Program-made: the position numbers and the translations under genes
Shown: in pieces, positions 1-6,067 of the stretch
Numbering within the stretch: position 1 is the stretch's first letter
Layout of the letters: each line of letters opens with the position of its first letter
Source of the DNA: a bacterium
GTDB taxonomy: Bacteria > Omnitrophota > Gorgyraeia > Gygaellales > UBA12090
Direction: 5' to 3'
Assembly: GCA_004299495.1 (NCBI GenBank)
Contig: SCPY01000236.1
Coordinates: 1 to 7,465 of the forward strand
Length of the DNA: 7,465 bases
The notes under the pieces: generated by a model
Seen by the model: only the letters and a program-made list of their open reading frames with translations
What the model was told of the DNA's origin: nothing
Database searches by the model: none

Positions 1-596
1 TTCAGCTCCCCTTCAGGCGGATAGGCTACAGGGAAGCCGTAACTAAGCACGGCTCGGATAAGCCGGATTTACGCGGCCAGGGCGAGCAGTTTGCCTTTTG
101 CTGGGTAACCGAATTTCCCCTGTTTAAATTTAATCAGGATGAAAAGCGCTGGGAATCCGAGCACCATCCTTTTACGGCGCCTAACGAAGAAGATATCCCG
201 CTTCTTGATAAAGACGAGTTGTCCCCGGTGAGGTCGCGCTCTTACGACTTAGTGCTTAACGGCCAGGAAATCGCCTCCGGCTCAATACGAATCCACAGTC
301 AGGATTTACAAAACAGGATTTTTCAAATCCTTGGCCTTGGGGCGCTGGAGATTAAGTCAAAATTCGGTTTTCTCACCGAAGCATTCAGCTATGGCGCGCC
401 CGCGCATGGCGGGATTGCCTTTGGGCTTGACCGGCTTCTTGCCATAATCACGGGAGCGGCTTCCATACGGGAGGTGATTGCTTTTCCTAAAACACAGAAA
501 GGCGCCTGCCTGATGACCGGCGCCCCGGGAGAAGTAACGGAAAAACAGTTAAATGAATTAAACCTAACCTATAAAAAGAGGAGGGAAGAGCAATGA
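1..596 (+). CDS. aspS: Aspartyl-tRNA synthetase, C-terminal part (5' end outside window)
   Basis: Class II aminoacyl-tRNA synthetase that charges tRNA-Asp (or tRNA-Asp/Asn) with aspartate in the cytoplasm. The reading frame is open from base 3 to the TGA at 594-596, giving about 197 visible residues. Family signatures in order are GSDKPDLR (bases 51-74), WVTEFPLF (102-125), HHPFTAP (159-179), YDLVLNG (243-263), SGSIRIH, and class II motif 3 GLDRL (423-437), followed by IREVIAFPKTQ and LMTGAP. These are bacterial-type AspRS sequences and the C-terminus looks complete. The N-terminal anticodon-binding OB domain and motifs 1 and 2 lie upstream of the window. Oddly, KPDLR runs into WVTEFPLF with only nine residues between, where bacterial AspRS normally has an insertion of well over 100 residues containing the GAD domain. 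The frame is continuous, so this looks like a domain loss and not a frameshift. Identity is firm; the AspRS versus AspRS/AspRS-ND subtype cannot be told. Confidence 0.96.
   Translation, partial: QLPFRRIGYREAVTKHGSDKPDLRGQGEQFAFCWVTEFPLFKFNQDEKRWESEHHPFTAPNEEDIPLLDKDELSPVRSRSYDLVLNGQEIASGSIRIHSQDLQNRIFQILGLGALEIKSKFGFLTEAFSYGAPAHGGIAFGLDRLLAIITGAASIREVIAFPKTQKGACLMTGAPGEVTEKQLNELNLTYKKRREEQ
578..585 (+). promoter_or_regulatory. Strong ribosome binding site for the LysM lipoprotein gene
   Basis: GAGGAGGG ends seven bases before the ATG at 593. It lies inside the last codons of aspS, so the two genes are probably translated from one message. It supports the ATG at 593 as the start. Confidence 0.8.
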
Positions 597-1114
597 AAAA
601 GTTTTTAATCTTACTGGTAGCGCTATTCTCAAGCGGATGCTTAGTAAGGAGCTATTCGGTAGTAAAGGATAGGGTTGATCAGGATGTAACCGGAAATCAG
701 GGATATATCAGCGGCTCCGCCCCCGCGGGTGCCGAGCAGCCAAAAAAATTCACCCGGCGCGCGACAAAGGTTTATGAAATTGAATTGAGAAGCCCGTTAA
801 AATTTGAGCGGCTGAAGACTCCCCCCGATCAGGCAGAAGGGAAAAAAGACATTTCGCAGGAAGGATATCAGGAGGGCGAGGTTGCCGGCAGTGAATACCC
901 GCTATCGGAACAGCCGGAGGGAATGCTTCCTGAAACGCAAGGAGGCCAATTTGAATCCTATGTAGTGCAAAAGAACGATACGCTTCAAAAAATCTCCACT
1001 AAATTCTACGGAACTACCAAAAAGTGGATGAAAATTTTTGAGGCGAATAAAGACAAGCTTAAAAGCCCGGACAGGGTGCGCCCCGGGCAGGAGATAAGGA
1101 TTCCAAAGGAATAG
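593..1114 (+). CDS. Small LysM-domain lipoprotein
   Basis: Predicted envelope lipoprotein of 173 residues that probably binds peptidoglycan. Residues 1-15 form a short signal peptide (MKK followed by a hydrophobic run) ending in a lipobox FSSGC, with Cys16 as the predicted lipidated residue. Residues about 20-118 are a polar, Gln/Glu/Gly/Pro-rich stretch with no recognisable fold. Residues about 121-172 are a single LysM module: it opens with YVVQKNDTL, has FYG and a W at 145, and ends in RPGQEIRIP, the usual LysM closing motif. The start overlaps the aspS stop as ATGA and has a strong ribosome binding site. No catalytic domain is present, so a structural or anchoring role in the cell wall is inferred. 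The sorting residue after Cys16 is Leu, not Asp, which in enterobacterial terms would favour outer-membrane sorting; that rule may not hold here. Confidence 0.88.
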   Translation: MKKFLILLVALFSSGCLVRSYSVVKDRVDQDVTGNQGYISGSAPAGAEQPKKFTRRATKVYEIELRSPLKFERLKTPPDQAEGKKDISQEGYQEGEVAGSEYPLSEQPEGMLPETQGGQFESYVVQKNDTLQKISTKFYGTTKKWMKIFEANKDKLKSPDRVRPGQEIRIPKE

Positions 1115-1167
1115 CTACTACGAGGCTGAGCCTCGTTACTCGTTATGCGAGGCTCGGCCTCTACTAC
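1115..1167 (+). repeat. Palindromic intergenic element between CTACTAC direct repeats
   Basis: The 64-nt gap between the lipoprotein gene and phoH is nearly filled by a GC-rich inverted-repeat structure. Bases 1122-1135 are complementary to 1148-1161 over 14 positions, with one G-T wobble (1127/1156), around a 12-nt loop. Each arm is itself self-complementary: ACGAGGC/GCCTCGT with a 3-nt loop (1120-1136), and GAGGC/GCCTC with a 3-nt loop (1149-1161). The sequence can therefore fold as one long hairpin or two small ones. CTACTAC occurs at both edges (1115-1121 and 1161-1167). No T-run follows either hairpin, so a standard intrinsic terminator is not supported. It could be a REP-like dispersed repeat, a tiny non-autonomous mobile element, or an RNA control structure for phoH. 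Confidence 0.75.
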
Positions 1168-1178
1168 TCTGATACCGT

Positions 1179-2135
1179 ATGGAAAAACTGATTAAACTAA
1201 ATAATATTGCCGAAGCTCAGGCCCTTTTCGGCTTAAGGGACGAGAACCTTTTTTTTCTGGAAGAAGCCTTAGGCGTAACCATAACCCTGCGCGCGGAAAC
1301 ACTGAAGATATCGGGAGAGGGTAAACTTCTTAAAAAAGCCCTGCCCTTCATAGAGCATATCTTAGGCGATATCCGCCAGGGAAAGGCCTTTGACAAAGAG
1401 AAGATTAAAGAGCTCATCCCTTCCTTTAAGGAGCAAAGGAAGAATCCCGGTCCGGAAGAAGAAAAGTTAGACATCGGCTTTTCCTTCAAGGGAAAAACCA
1501 TCGGCCCTAAAACACGCGGCCAGCAGGAATATATCCAGGCAATCAAGGAATACGATATAGTTTTTGCCGTCGGCCCCGCTGGTACCGGAAAGACCTACCT
1601 GGCTATGGCAATGGCGGTTGAGGCCTTAAGAAAAGGATACGTGCGCAGGATCATACTTACCCGCCCGGCGCTGGAAGCGGGAGAATCCCTGGGATACCTT
1701 CCGGGAACCTTATATGAAAAAATACTGCCCTACCTCAGGCCACTCTATGACGCCCTCTACGACATGATGGAGGCCAAACAAATAGAACAGTATATTGAAG
1801 TAGGCACTATTGAGGTTGCCCCGCTTGCCTTTATGCGCGGCAGGACGCTCAACGACGCCTTCGTTATTCTGGACGAAGCCCAAAACTGCACCGTTGAGCA
1901 GTTAAAGATGTTTCTTACCCGCCTGGGCTTTGATTCCAAAACGGTAATTACCGGAGACATCACCCAGTCCGACCTCCCCGGAGGAAAACCCTCGGGGCTC
2001 CTGCTTGCCTTGGACATTTTAAAGCCTGTCACCGGCATAAAATTCGCGCGTTTTAGCGGCAAAGACGTGGTAAGGCACGAGCTGGTCCAGCGCATAATTG
2101 AGGCATATGAAAAATCATCCGCGAAGACAGCTTGA
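1179..2135 (+). CDS. phoH: PhoH family P-loop ATPase (YbeZ-like)
   Basis: Cytoplasmic ATPase of the PhoH/YbeZ family, 318 residues, the usual length. The family is associated with RNA metabolism and often sits beside ybeY. Residues 1-80 match the N-terminal KH-like region of bacterial PhoH proteins. The ATPase core shows Walker A GPAGTGKT at 132-139, RPALEAGESLGYLPG at 162-176, the family motif GRTLNDA at 221-227, Walker B VILDEAQN at 229-236, and GDITQSDLP at 259-267. All nucleotide-binding residues expected for an active ATPase are visible. The chosen ATG at 1179 gives a normal N-terminus but has no clear Shine-Dalgarno sequence; the palindromic element ends only 11 nt upstream. The last 29 nt overlap the next gene in another frame, so translational coupling is likely. 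Family membership is firm; the physiological substrate is not known. Confidence 0.95.
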   Translation: MEKLIKLNNIAEAQALFGLRDENLFFLEEALGVTITLRAETLKISGEGKLLKKALPFIEHILGDIRQGKAFDKEKIKELIPSFKEQRKNPGPEEEKLDIGFSFKGKTIGPKTRGQQEYIQAIKEYDIVFAVGPAGTGKTYLAMAMAVEALRKGYVRRIILTRPALEAGESLGYLPGTLYEKILPYLRPLYDALYDMMEAKQIEQYIEVGTIEVAPLAFMRGRTLNDAFVILDEAQNCTVEQLKMFLTRLGFDSKTVITGDITQSDLPGGKPSGLLLALDILKPVTGIKFARFSGKDVVRHELVQRIIEAYEKSSAKTA

Positions 2136-3543
2136 GGCGTCAACCCGCAAAAAGAATATCCCGCCGCTCACCAAAATCCTAAACCATCTAAACCTGCTCT
2201 ACGCGGCTATCGGCTCACTCCTGCTTGTATGTTTAAGCGCCCTCTTAAATATGCATATCCTAACGGGTTTTCTTTTCATTATCTTCTTGTTATATTTCCT
2301 CTTCTCTCAAGAGCGTATTGCCGGCATCGGGACAAATAAAAGGCAAAACGCCCTTATTCTTTCGCTCCTGTTAATTATCTTTATCGCCGCCTCCAAGAAT
2401 ATCCTCTATTTTAATAAACCTGAGGCCTATATACCGGTAACAGGCCTGGTTATGCTGGTTACCATACTTTACAATAATCTTACCCTGTCTTTGGCCTTTT
2501 GCGCGCTGGCATCTTATGTCGCGGGCTCGCTTTCCGGAGGCTCGCTTTACTTAAGCCAGATATTTTTTATCAGCGGCCTTACCGCGGCGATTATGCTTCT
2601 GCGCCTTAGCCGCAGGATCCGCATACTGGCAGCCGGGCTATGCGCGGGAGGAGCGCAGGCGCTGCTTTACTGGCTTACTTTTAGCCCCAGAAGCATAGAT
2701 GAGCTTCTGCCGAATCTTTATAGTGGATTTATCTGCGCGGTAGTGGTAGCCGGAATCCTGCCTGCCATAGAGAACTTCTTTGGCATAGTCACCAATATCA
2801 GCTTATTGGAATTATCCGATTTTAACCACCCCCTGCTTAAAAGGATGATTCTGGAGGCCCCCGGCACCTATCACCACAGCTTAATCGTGGGCAACCTGGC
2901 GGAGAGCGCGGCGGAGGCGGTGGGAGCAAACCCTCTCCTGGCGCGTATCGGGGCATATTATCACGACATCGGCAAACTTACCCAGCCGGAATATTTCATA
3001 GAAAACCAGAAAGTCGCCAGCAAACACGCGCACTTAAGCCCGTCAATGAGCAAGACTATCATTATGCATCATGTCAAGGAAGGGCTCGCTCTGGCAAAGC
3101 AATACCGCCTGAAGCCGGCGATAATTGATTTTATCATTCAGCACCACGGAACCAGCCTGGTTTATTATTTCTACCGCAAAGCGCTTGAGGGGATAGAGCA
3201 GGATGAAAAAGTTTACGAAGAAGGATTCCGCTATCCCGGGCCGCGGCCTTCCTCAAGAGAGACGGCGATTGTCCTTCTGGCGGATTCTGTGGAGGCGGCG
3301 ACACGGGTAATCCCGGAGCCGCAGGCCGCTAAAATTGACGAAGTGGTGCGTAAGATAATCAATAATAAATTTATAGACGGACAGCTGGAAGATTGCGAAC
3401 TCACTCTTAAAGACCTGGAGAATATAGCAAAGGTCTTTATACGTAACTTAAGCGCGCTCTATCATGGCAGAATTCAATACCCCCAGGACCAAGCAAGAGA
3501 ACATCAGCATAAACAACCGCTCAAGGGCGCGGCTCCCCTTTAG
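2107..3543 (+). CDS. Membrane-bound HD-domain phosphohydrolase, PgpH-like (probable c-di-AMP phosphodiesterase), short form
   Basis: Multi-pass inner-membrane protein of 478 residues with a cytoplasmic HD hydrolase domain. Residues about 27-220 hold seven or eight hydrophobic segments. The HD domain follows at about 235-455: YHHS at 255-258, the HD pair in YYHDIGK at 286-287, HH at 321-322, HHG at 346-348 and Asp393 in LLADSVEAA. These are the metal-binding and catalytic positions of the 7TM-HD family that includes Listeria PgpH, which hydrolyses cyclic-di-AMP. Known PgpH-type proteins are about 700 residues and carry a large extracellular domain after the first membrane segment; here the second hydrophobic segment follows almost at once, so that domain is absent. 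I chose ATG 2107 over TTG 2098 because GAGG precedes it, though the spacing is short. The 3' end overlaps ybeY by 80 nt, and the last ~22 residues lie beyond the usual family end. Substrate is inferred from the family. Confidence 0.9.
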   Translation: MKNHPRRQLEASTRKKNIPPLTKILNHLNLLYAAIGSLLLVCLSALLNMHILTGFLFIIFLLYFLFSQERIAGIGTNKRQNALILSLLLIIFIAASKNILYFNKPEAYIPVTGLVMLVTILYNNLTLSLAFCALASYVAGSLSGGSLYLSQIFFISGLTAAIMLLRLSRRIRILAAGLCAGGAQALLYWLTFSPRSIDELLPNLYSGFICAVVVAGILPAIENFFGIVTNISLLELSDFNHPLLKRMILEAPGTYHHSLIVGNLAESAAEAVGANPLLARIGAYYHDIGKLTQPEYFIENQKVASKHAHLSPSMSKTIIMHHVKEGLALAKQYRLKPAIIDFIIQHHGTSLVYYFYRKALEGIEQDEKVYEEGFRYPGPRPSSRETAIVLLADSVEAATRVIPEPQAAKIDEVVRKIINNKFIDGQLEDCELTLKDLENIAKVFIRNLSALYHGRIQYPQDQAREHQHKQPLKGAAPL

Positions 3544-3913
3544 CCAGGACAGGATAAAGAGGGATATCCTAAGGGCCCTTAAACTGCTTAAAAAGCCGCG
3601 CTCCCGCGGGCCGTTAGGCGTTGTTTTCCTAAACGACAAAGAGATCAGGGAGTTAAACAGAAAATATCTAAACCACGACAGGCCTACCGACGTCCTGGCC
3701 TTTGATTACCGGGCGCTCGGCTCCGAGCTGGCCATATCTCTTGATACTGCCGAGCGTAACGCTAAGATTTACAATACCTCGCCGAAGGAAGAAATTATGC
3801 TCTACATAATTCACGGTATTTTACACCTTTACGGATACAACGATGCTACTGCGAAAGCAAGGAAAAGGATGTTTAAAAAGCAGAGCGCTATAATAAAAGC
3901 GGTGAGCGGTTAA
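3464..3913 (+). CDS. ybeY: Endoribonuclease YbeY (16S rRNA maturation factor)
   Basis: Metal-dependent endoribonuclease of the UPF0054/YbeY family, 149 residues, normal length. The family acts in 16S rRNA 3'-end processing and ribosome quality control. The diagnostic motifs are LNRKY and PTDVLAF at 74-80, then HGILHLYGYND at 117-127. The family motif is normally H-x3-H-x5-H, with three histidines binding zinc. Here His117 and His121 are present but the third position, residue 127 (bases 3842-3844), is Asp. Asp can also bind zinc, so activity is plausible but unproven. The ATG at 3464 is the only standard start giving a full-length N-terminus. It lies inside the HD-domain gene (80-nt overlap) and lacks an obvious ribosome binding site, suggesting coupling to upstream translation. 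The stop codon directly abuts the recO start. The phoH-HD-ybeY order matches a common conserved neighbourhood. Confidence 0.92.
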   Translation: MAEFNTPRTKQENISINNRSRARLPFSQDRIKRDILRALKLLKKPRSRGPLGVVFLNDKEIRELNRKYLNHDRPTDVLAFDYRALGSELAISLDTAERNAKIYNTSPKEEIMLYIIHGILHLYGYNDATAKARKRMFKKQSAIIKAVSG

Positions 3914-4663
3914 ATGCCTGTCCATAAAACAGAGGCGATTGTCCTAAAGACCTTTGATTTCAGGGAAACCTCGCTAATCGCCCATTTTTTTACCAAAGAT
4001 TACGGCCGGATAAACGGCATACTCAAAGGCATCAGGAAAGACCCCAGGAAATTTGCCTCTACCCTGGAGCCTTTCTCGATAAACGAAATAATCTTTTATC
4101 CCAGCCGCTCCTCCGGCCTGCATCTTGTTTCGCAGTGCGACTTACGCGATAATTTCAATTCTGCCCGGGCGCGCCTGGAATCGGTGGCTTCGGCAAGCTA
4201 TGCCGTTGACTTGATAAGCCGGCTTATGCCGGCGGAGGAAAAAAATGAAGATGCCTACCGCCTCGCGTGCTTCGCCCTGCAACAGATAAACAAGGGAGAT
4301 GACAGCGAAAAGGTCCTGCGCATATTCATCATCAAGCTGTTAAAACTTATCGGATTTCAGCCAAGGTTAGACGGATGCGTGATGTGTAACAAAAACATCC
4401 TGGAGTCCGCCTATTTTAATATCAGGCGCGGAGGCCTGTTATGCCAGGCGTGCGCTTCGCATAGCGCCAATGACTCTACGGGCGTGCTCAAAGGCACCAT
4501 TGCCTCTATAGCCCATATGGAGAAAAACAGAGGAGAGGATTCCCTGCGATTAGAACTGACGCCGCAAATCAAGAATGAGTTAGACGGCATTATCAGGAAC
4601 TTTATGGAATTCCATTTGCAGATAAACCTTAAATCCCGCCAGCTTATAGAGGTTTTAAGTTAG
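3914..4663 (+). CDS. recO: DNA repair protein RecO
   Basis: Recombination mediator of 249 residues that works with RecR (and RecF) to load RecA on SSB-coated single-stranded DNA and anneals complementary strands. The N-terminal OB-fold region (about 1-80) opens with KTEAIVLKTFDFRETSLI and contains DYGRINGILKGIRK (29-42), both typical of RecO. A helical C-terminal domain follows, with the zinc-finger cysteines present as CVMC (Cys155, Cys158) and CQAC (Cys177, Cys180). The length is normal for the family. The ATG at 3914 follows the ybeY stop with no gap, and GGTGAG at 3901-3906 gives a well-placed ribosome binding site inside ybeY. It is the last gene of the tightly packed phoH-to-recO block. 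In many bacteria era and cdd sit between ybeY and recO; they are absent here. Confidence 0.95.
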   Translation: MPVHKTEAIVLKTFDFRETSLIAHFFTKDYGRINGILKGIRKDPRKFASTLEPFSINEIIFYPSRSSGLHLVSQCDLRDNFNSARARLESVASASYAVDLISRLMPAEEKNEDAYRLACFALQQINKGDDSEKVLRIFIIKLLKLIGFQPRLDGCVMCNKNILESAYFNIRRGGLLCQACASHSANDSTGVLKGTIASIAHMEKNRGEDSLRLELTPQIKNELDGIIRNFMEFHLQINLKSRQLIEVLS

Positions 4664-4673
4664 AGGTGATTAT

Positions 4674-5609
4674 ATGAAAATTACAATCGTAGGGCCGGGC
4701 GCGATGGGCTGCCTGCTCGGCGCGTTTCTTTCCAGGAAAGGCCAGGAGGCCTGGCTCCTGGACAAAAACCCCCAGCGCTGCCAAAAAATCAAAGAGCAGG
4801 GAATAAAGGTTGAGGGTGTCTCAGGAAACTGGCAGGTACCCATAAACGCCTGCGTGGATCCTAAAGAAGCGGGCCCGCAAGACCTGGTGATCATCGCGGT
4901 AAAATCCTACGACACCAAGGACGCCGTCAGAAACATCAAACCGCTTCTTGGCGAGCACACCCTGGTGCTTTCCCTGCAAAACGGCCTGGGCAATACCGAG
5001 ATCATCTCTGAAGTAGCCGGAAGCGAAAGGGCGCTGGGCGGTATCACCAATCTGGGCGCTACCCTGCTTGATACCGGATATGTGCGCCACGCCGGTAAAG
5101 GCGAAACCGTCATTGGGCGGGTTGACGGTAAAATCCCCGTAGGATTGCGCGCGATACGCGAGGTATTCAATAAAGCGGGAATTGAGACGCGCCTGACCAA
5201 AGACATAAAAGCCCTGCTCTGGTCCAAGCTGATTATAAACGTAGGGATAAATGCCCTTACCGCGGTTACCCGCCTTAATAACGGTCGGCTCACTGAGTTT
5301 GAGGCCACAAGGCGGATACTGCAGGATGCCGTGAATGAGGCAATCAGGGTAGCCAAGAAAAAGCGTATCAAGCTTATTTATGATGACCCTCTCTCAAAGG
5401 TGGAGGCGGTCTGCGAAGCCACAAGCCAAAACGTCTCAAGCATGCTTCAGGATGTTTTAAAACGCAAGAAAACAGAAATAGATTTTATTAACGGGGTAAT
5501 CGTCAGGCAGGCCCAGGCGCTGGGCATTCCGGCGCCGGTAAACGCGGTATTAACTAATCTGGTTAAGGCAATTGAATCAAGCTACGAATTACAGGTAAGT
5601 AAATCCTGA
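4674..5609 (+). CDS. panE: 2-dehydropantoate 2-reductase (ketopantoate reductase family)
   Basis: NADPH-dependent reductase of 311 residues. The family reaction converts ketopantoate to pantoate in pantothenate and coenzyme A synthesis. The N-terminal Rossmann fold shows GPGAMG at 7-12, followed by VKSYDT at 76-81 and LQNGLGN at 101-107. The C-terminal catalytic domain has LLWSKLIINVGINALTA at 181-197, which supplies Lys185 and Asn189/Asn193 at the positions of the E. coli catalytic lysine and substrate-binding asparagines. SSMLQD (255-260) and TEIDFINGVIV (267-277, with Glu268) complete the signature. AGAGGTGA at 4662-4669, overlapping the recO stop, gives a good ribosome binding site for ATG 4674. 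No other pantothenate gene is visible. The ApbA/PanE family includes paralogues acting on other 2-oxoacids, so the exact substrate is less certain than the family. Confidence 0.88.
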   Translation: MKITIVGPGAMGCLLGAFLSRKGQEAWLLDKNPQRCQKIKEQGIKVEGVSGNWQVPINACVDPKEAGPQDLVIIAVKSYDTKDAVRNIKPLLGEHTLVLSLQNGLGNTEIISEVAGSERALGGITNLGATLLDTGYVRHAGKGETVIGRVDGKIPVGLRAIREVFNKAGIETRLTKDIKALLWSKLIINVGINALTAVTRLNNGRLTEFEATRRILQDAVNEAIRVAKKKRIKLIYDDPLSKVEAVCEATSQNVSSMLQDVLKRKKTEIDFINGVIVRQAQALGIPAPVNAVLTNLVKAIESSYELQVSKS

Positions 5610-5622
5610 ATTTTAACTATAT

Positions 5623-5627
5623 AGAGG
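5623..5627 (+). promoter_or_regulatory. Ribosome binding site pointing to an ATT start at 5635
   Basis: AGAGG lies seven bases before an in-frame ATT codon at 5635. It resembles the AGAGGTGA preceding the panE-like gene. No ATG, GTG or TTG lies in frame between the upstream stop (TAA at 5614-5616) and GTG 5728, so this site decides the start of the small membrane protein gene. Confidence 0.55.
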
Positions 5628-5634
5628 TTTTGAG

Positions 5635-6060
5635 ATTAAGCCTGAATATCATTTCATAGCCACCTGCGCTGTCAGCGGCACATTATATTTTGCTTCTAAG
5701 TCGTTTACCTGCTTTATCGTATCTTTTGTGAGCGGCTTCCTCATAGACCTTGATCATGTATTGGATTACTATCTGCATACCGGAATCAACCTGAGGGTAG
5801 TTAACTTTTTTCACTGGTGCAACAACCGTAAATTTGAATATCTCACTTTAATCTTTCATTCTTTTGAACTGCTTTTTATTTTATGGATTGTAATTTATAT
5901 GTTTGGCCTGGGCAGTTTCTGGGTTGCCCTGGCAATCGGGTTCAGCCAGCACATGATTCTGGATTTATTCGGTAACGGCAAATTTTTAAAGACGCACTCC
6001 ATTTATTTTCTTACCCTGCGCGCCGCAAAGGGGTTTCGTATTAAAGATTTTCTCCACTAA
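5635..6060 (+). CDS. Small membrane protein, YdjM/DUF457-like putative membrane-bound hydrolase; probable ATT start
   Basis: A membrane protein of 141 residues if read from the ATT at 5635, or 110 from GTG 5728. It has hydrophobic stretches at about 6-20, 24-37, 70-90 and 94-112. Polar motifs near membrane borders are FLIDLDHVLDYY (35-46), His75 and SQHMILDLFGN (104-114). Asp-x-Asp-His plus a later His-x3-Asp recalls the YdjM/DUF457 group of predicted membrane-bound metal-dependent hydrolases, a resemblance judged by eye. The upstream part (MKPEYHFIATCAVSG if ATT is read as Met) reads like a normal N-terminus, adds a membrane segment and has a ribosome binding site, whereas GTG 5728 would start just before the FLIDLDH motif and has no clear site. 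The start may be a true rare ATT, or an ATG changed by mutation or sequence error. Function is not known. Confidence 0.72.
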   Translation: MKPEYHFIATCAVSGTLYFASKSFTCFIVSFVSGFLIDLDHVLDYYLHTGINLRVVNFFHWCNNRKFEYLTLIFHSFELLFILWIVIYMFGLGSFWVALAIGFSQHMILDLFGNGKFLKTHSIYFLTLRAAKGFRIKDFLH

Positions 6061-6067
6061 ACATAAA

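Noticed and set aside
219..596. A separate short gene starting at TTG 219
   Set aside because: The frame continues upstream to the window edge with AspRS motifs, so 219 is an internal leucine codon of aspS.
1120..1136. Intrinsic terminator after the LysM lipoprotein gene
   Set aside because: The hairpin is good but no run of T follows it (the next bases are TACTCGTTATG), so rho-independent termination is not supported.
1217..2143. Minus-strand open frames opposite phoH (1217-1546 and 1757-2143)
   Set aside because: They lie opposite an unmistakable phoH gene, have Ser/Pro/Arg-rich translations with no recognisable motif, and no ribosome binding site was apparent.
4670..5371. Minus-strand open frames opposite the panE-like gene
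   Set aside because: Three overlapping antisense frames mirror a well-supported reductase gene; their compositions are typical of antisense shadow frames.
5610..5634. Promoter-like AT-rich sequence (TTTTAACTATATAG) after the panE-like gene
   Set aside because: A -10-like hexamer can be drawn, but I found no -35 box at sensible spacing, so I do not call a promoter.
5728..6060. GTG 5728 as the true start of the small membrane protein
   Set aside because: It lacks a clear ribosome binding site and would remove an N-terminal hydrophobic segment; the upstream in-frame sequence looks coding and has a well-placed site. Not fully excluded.
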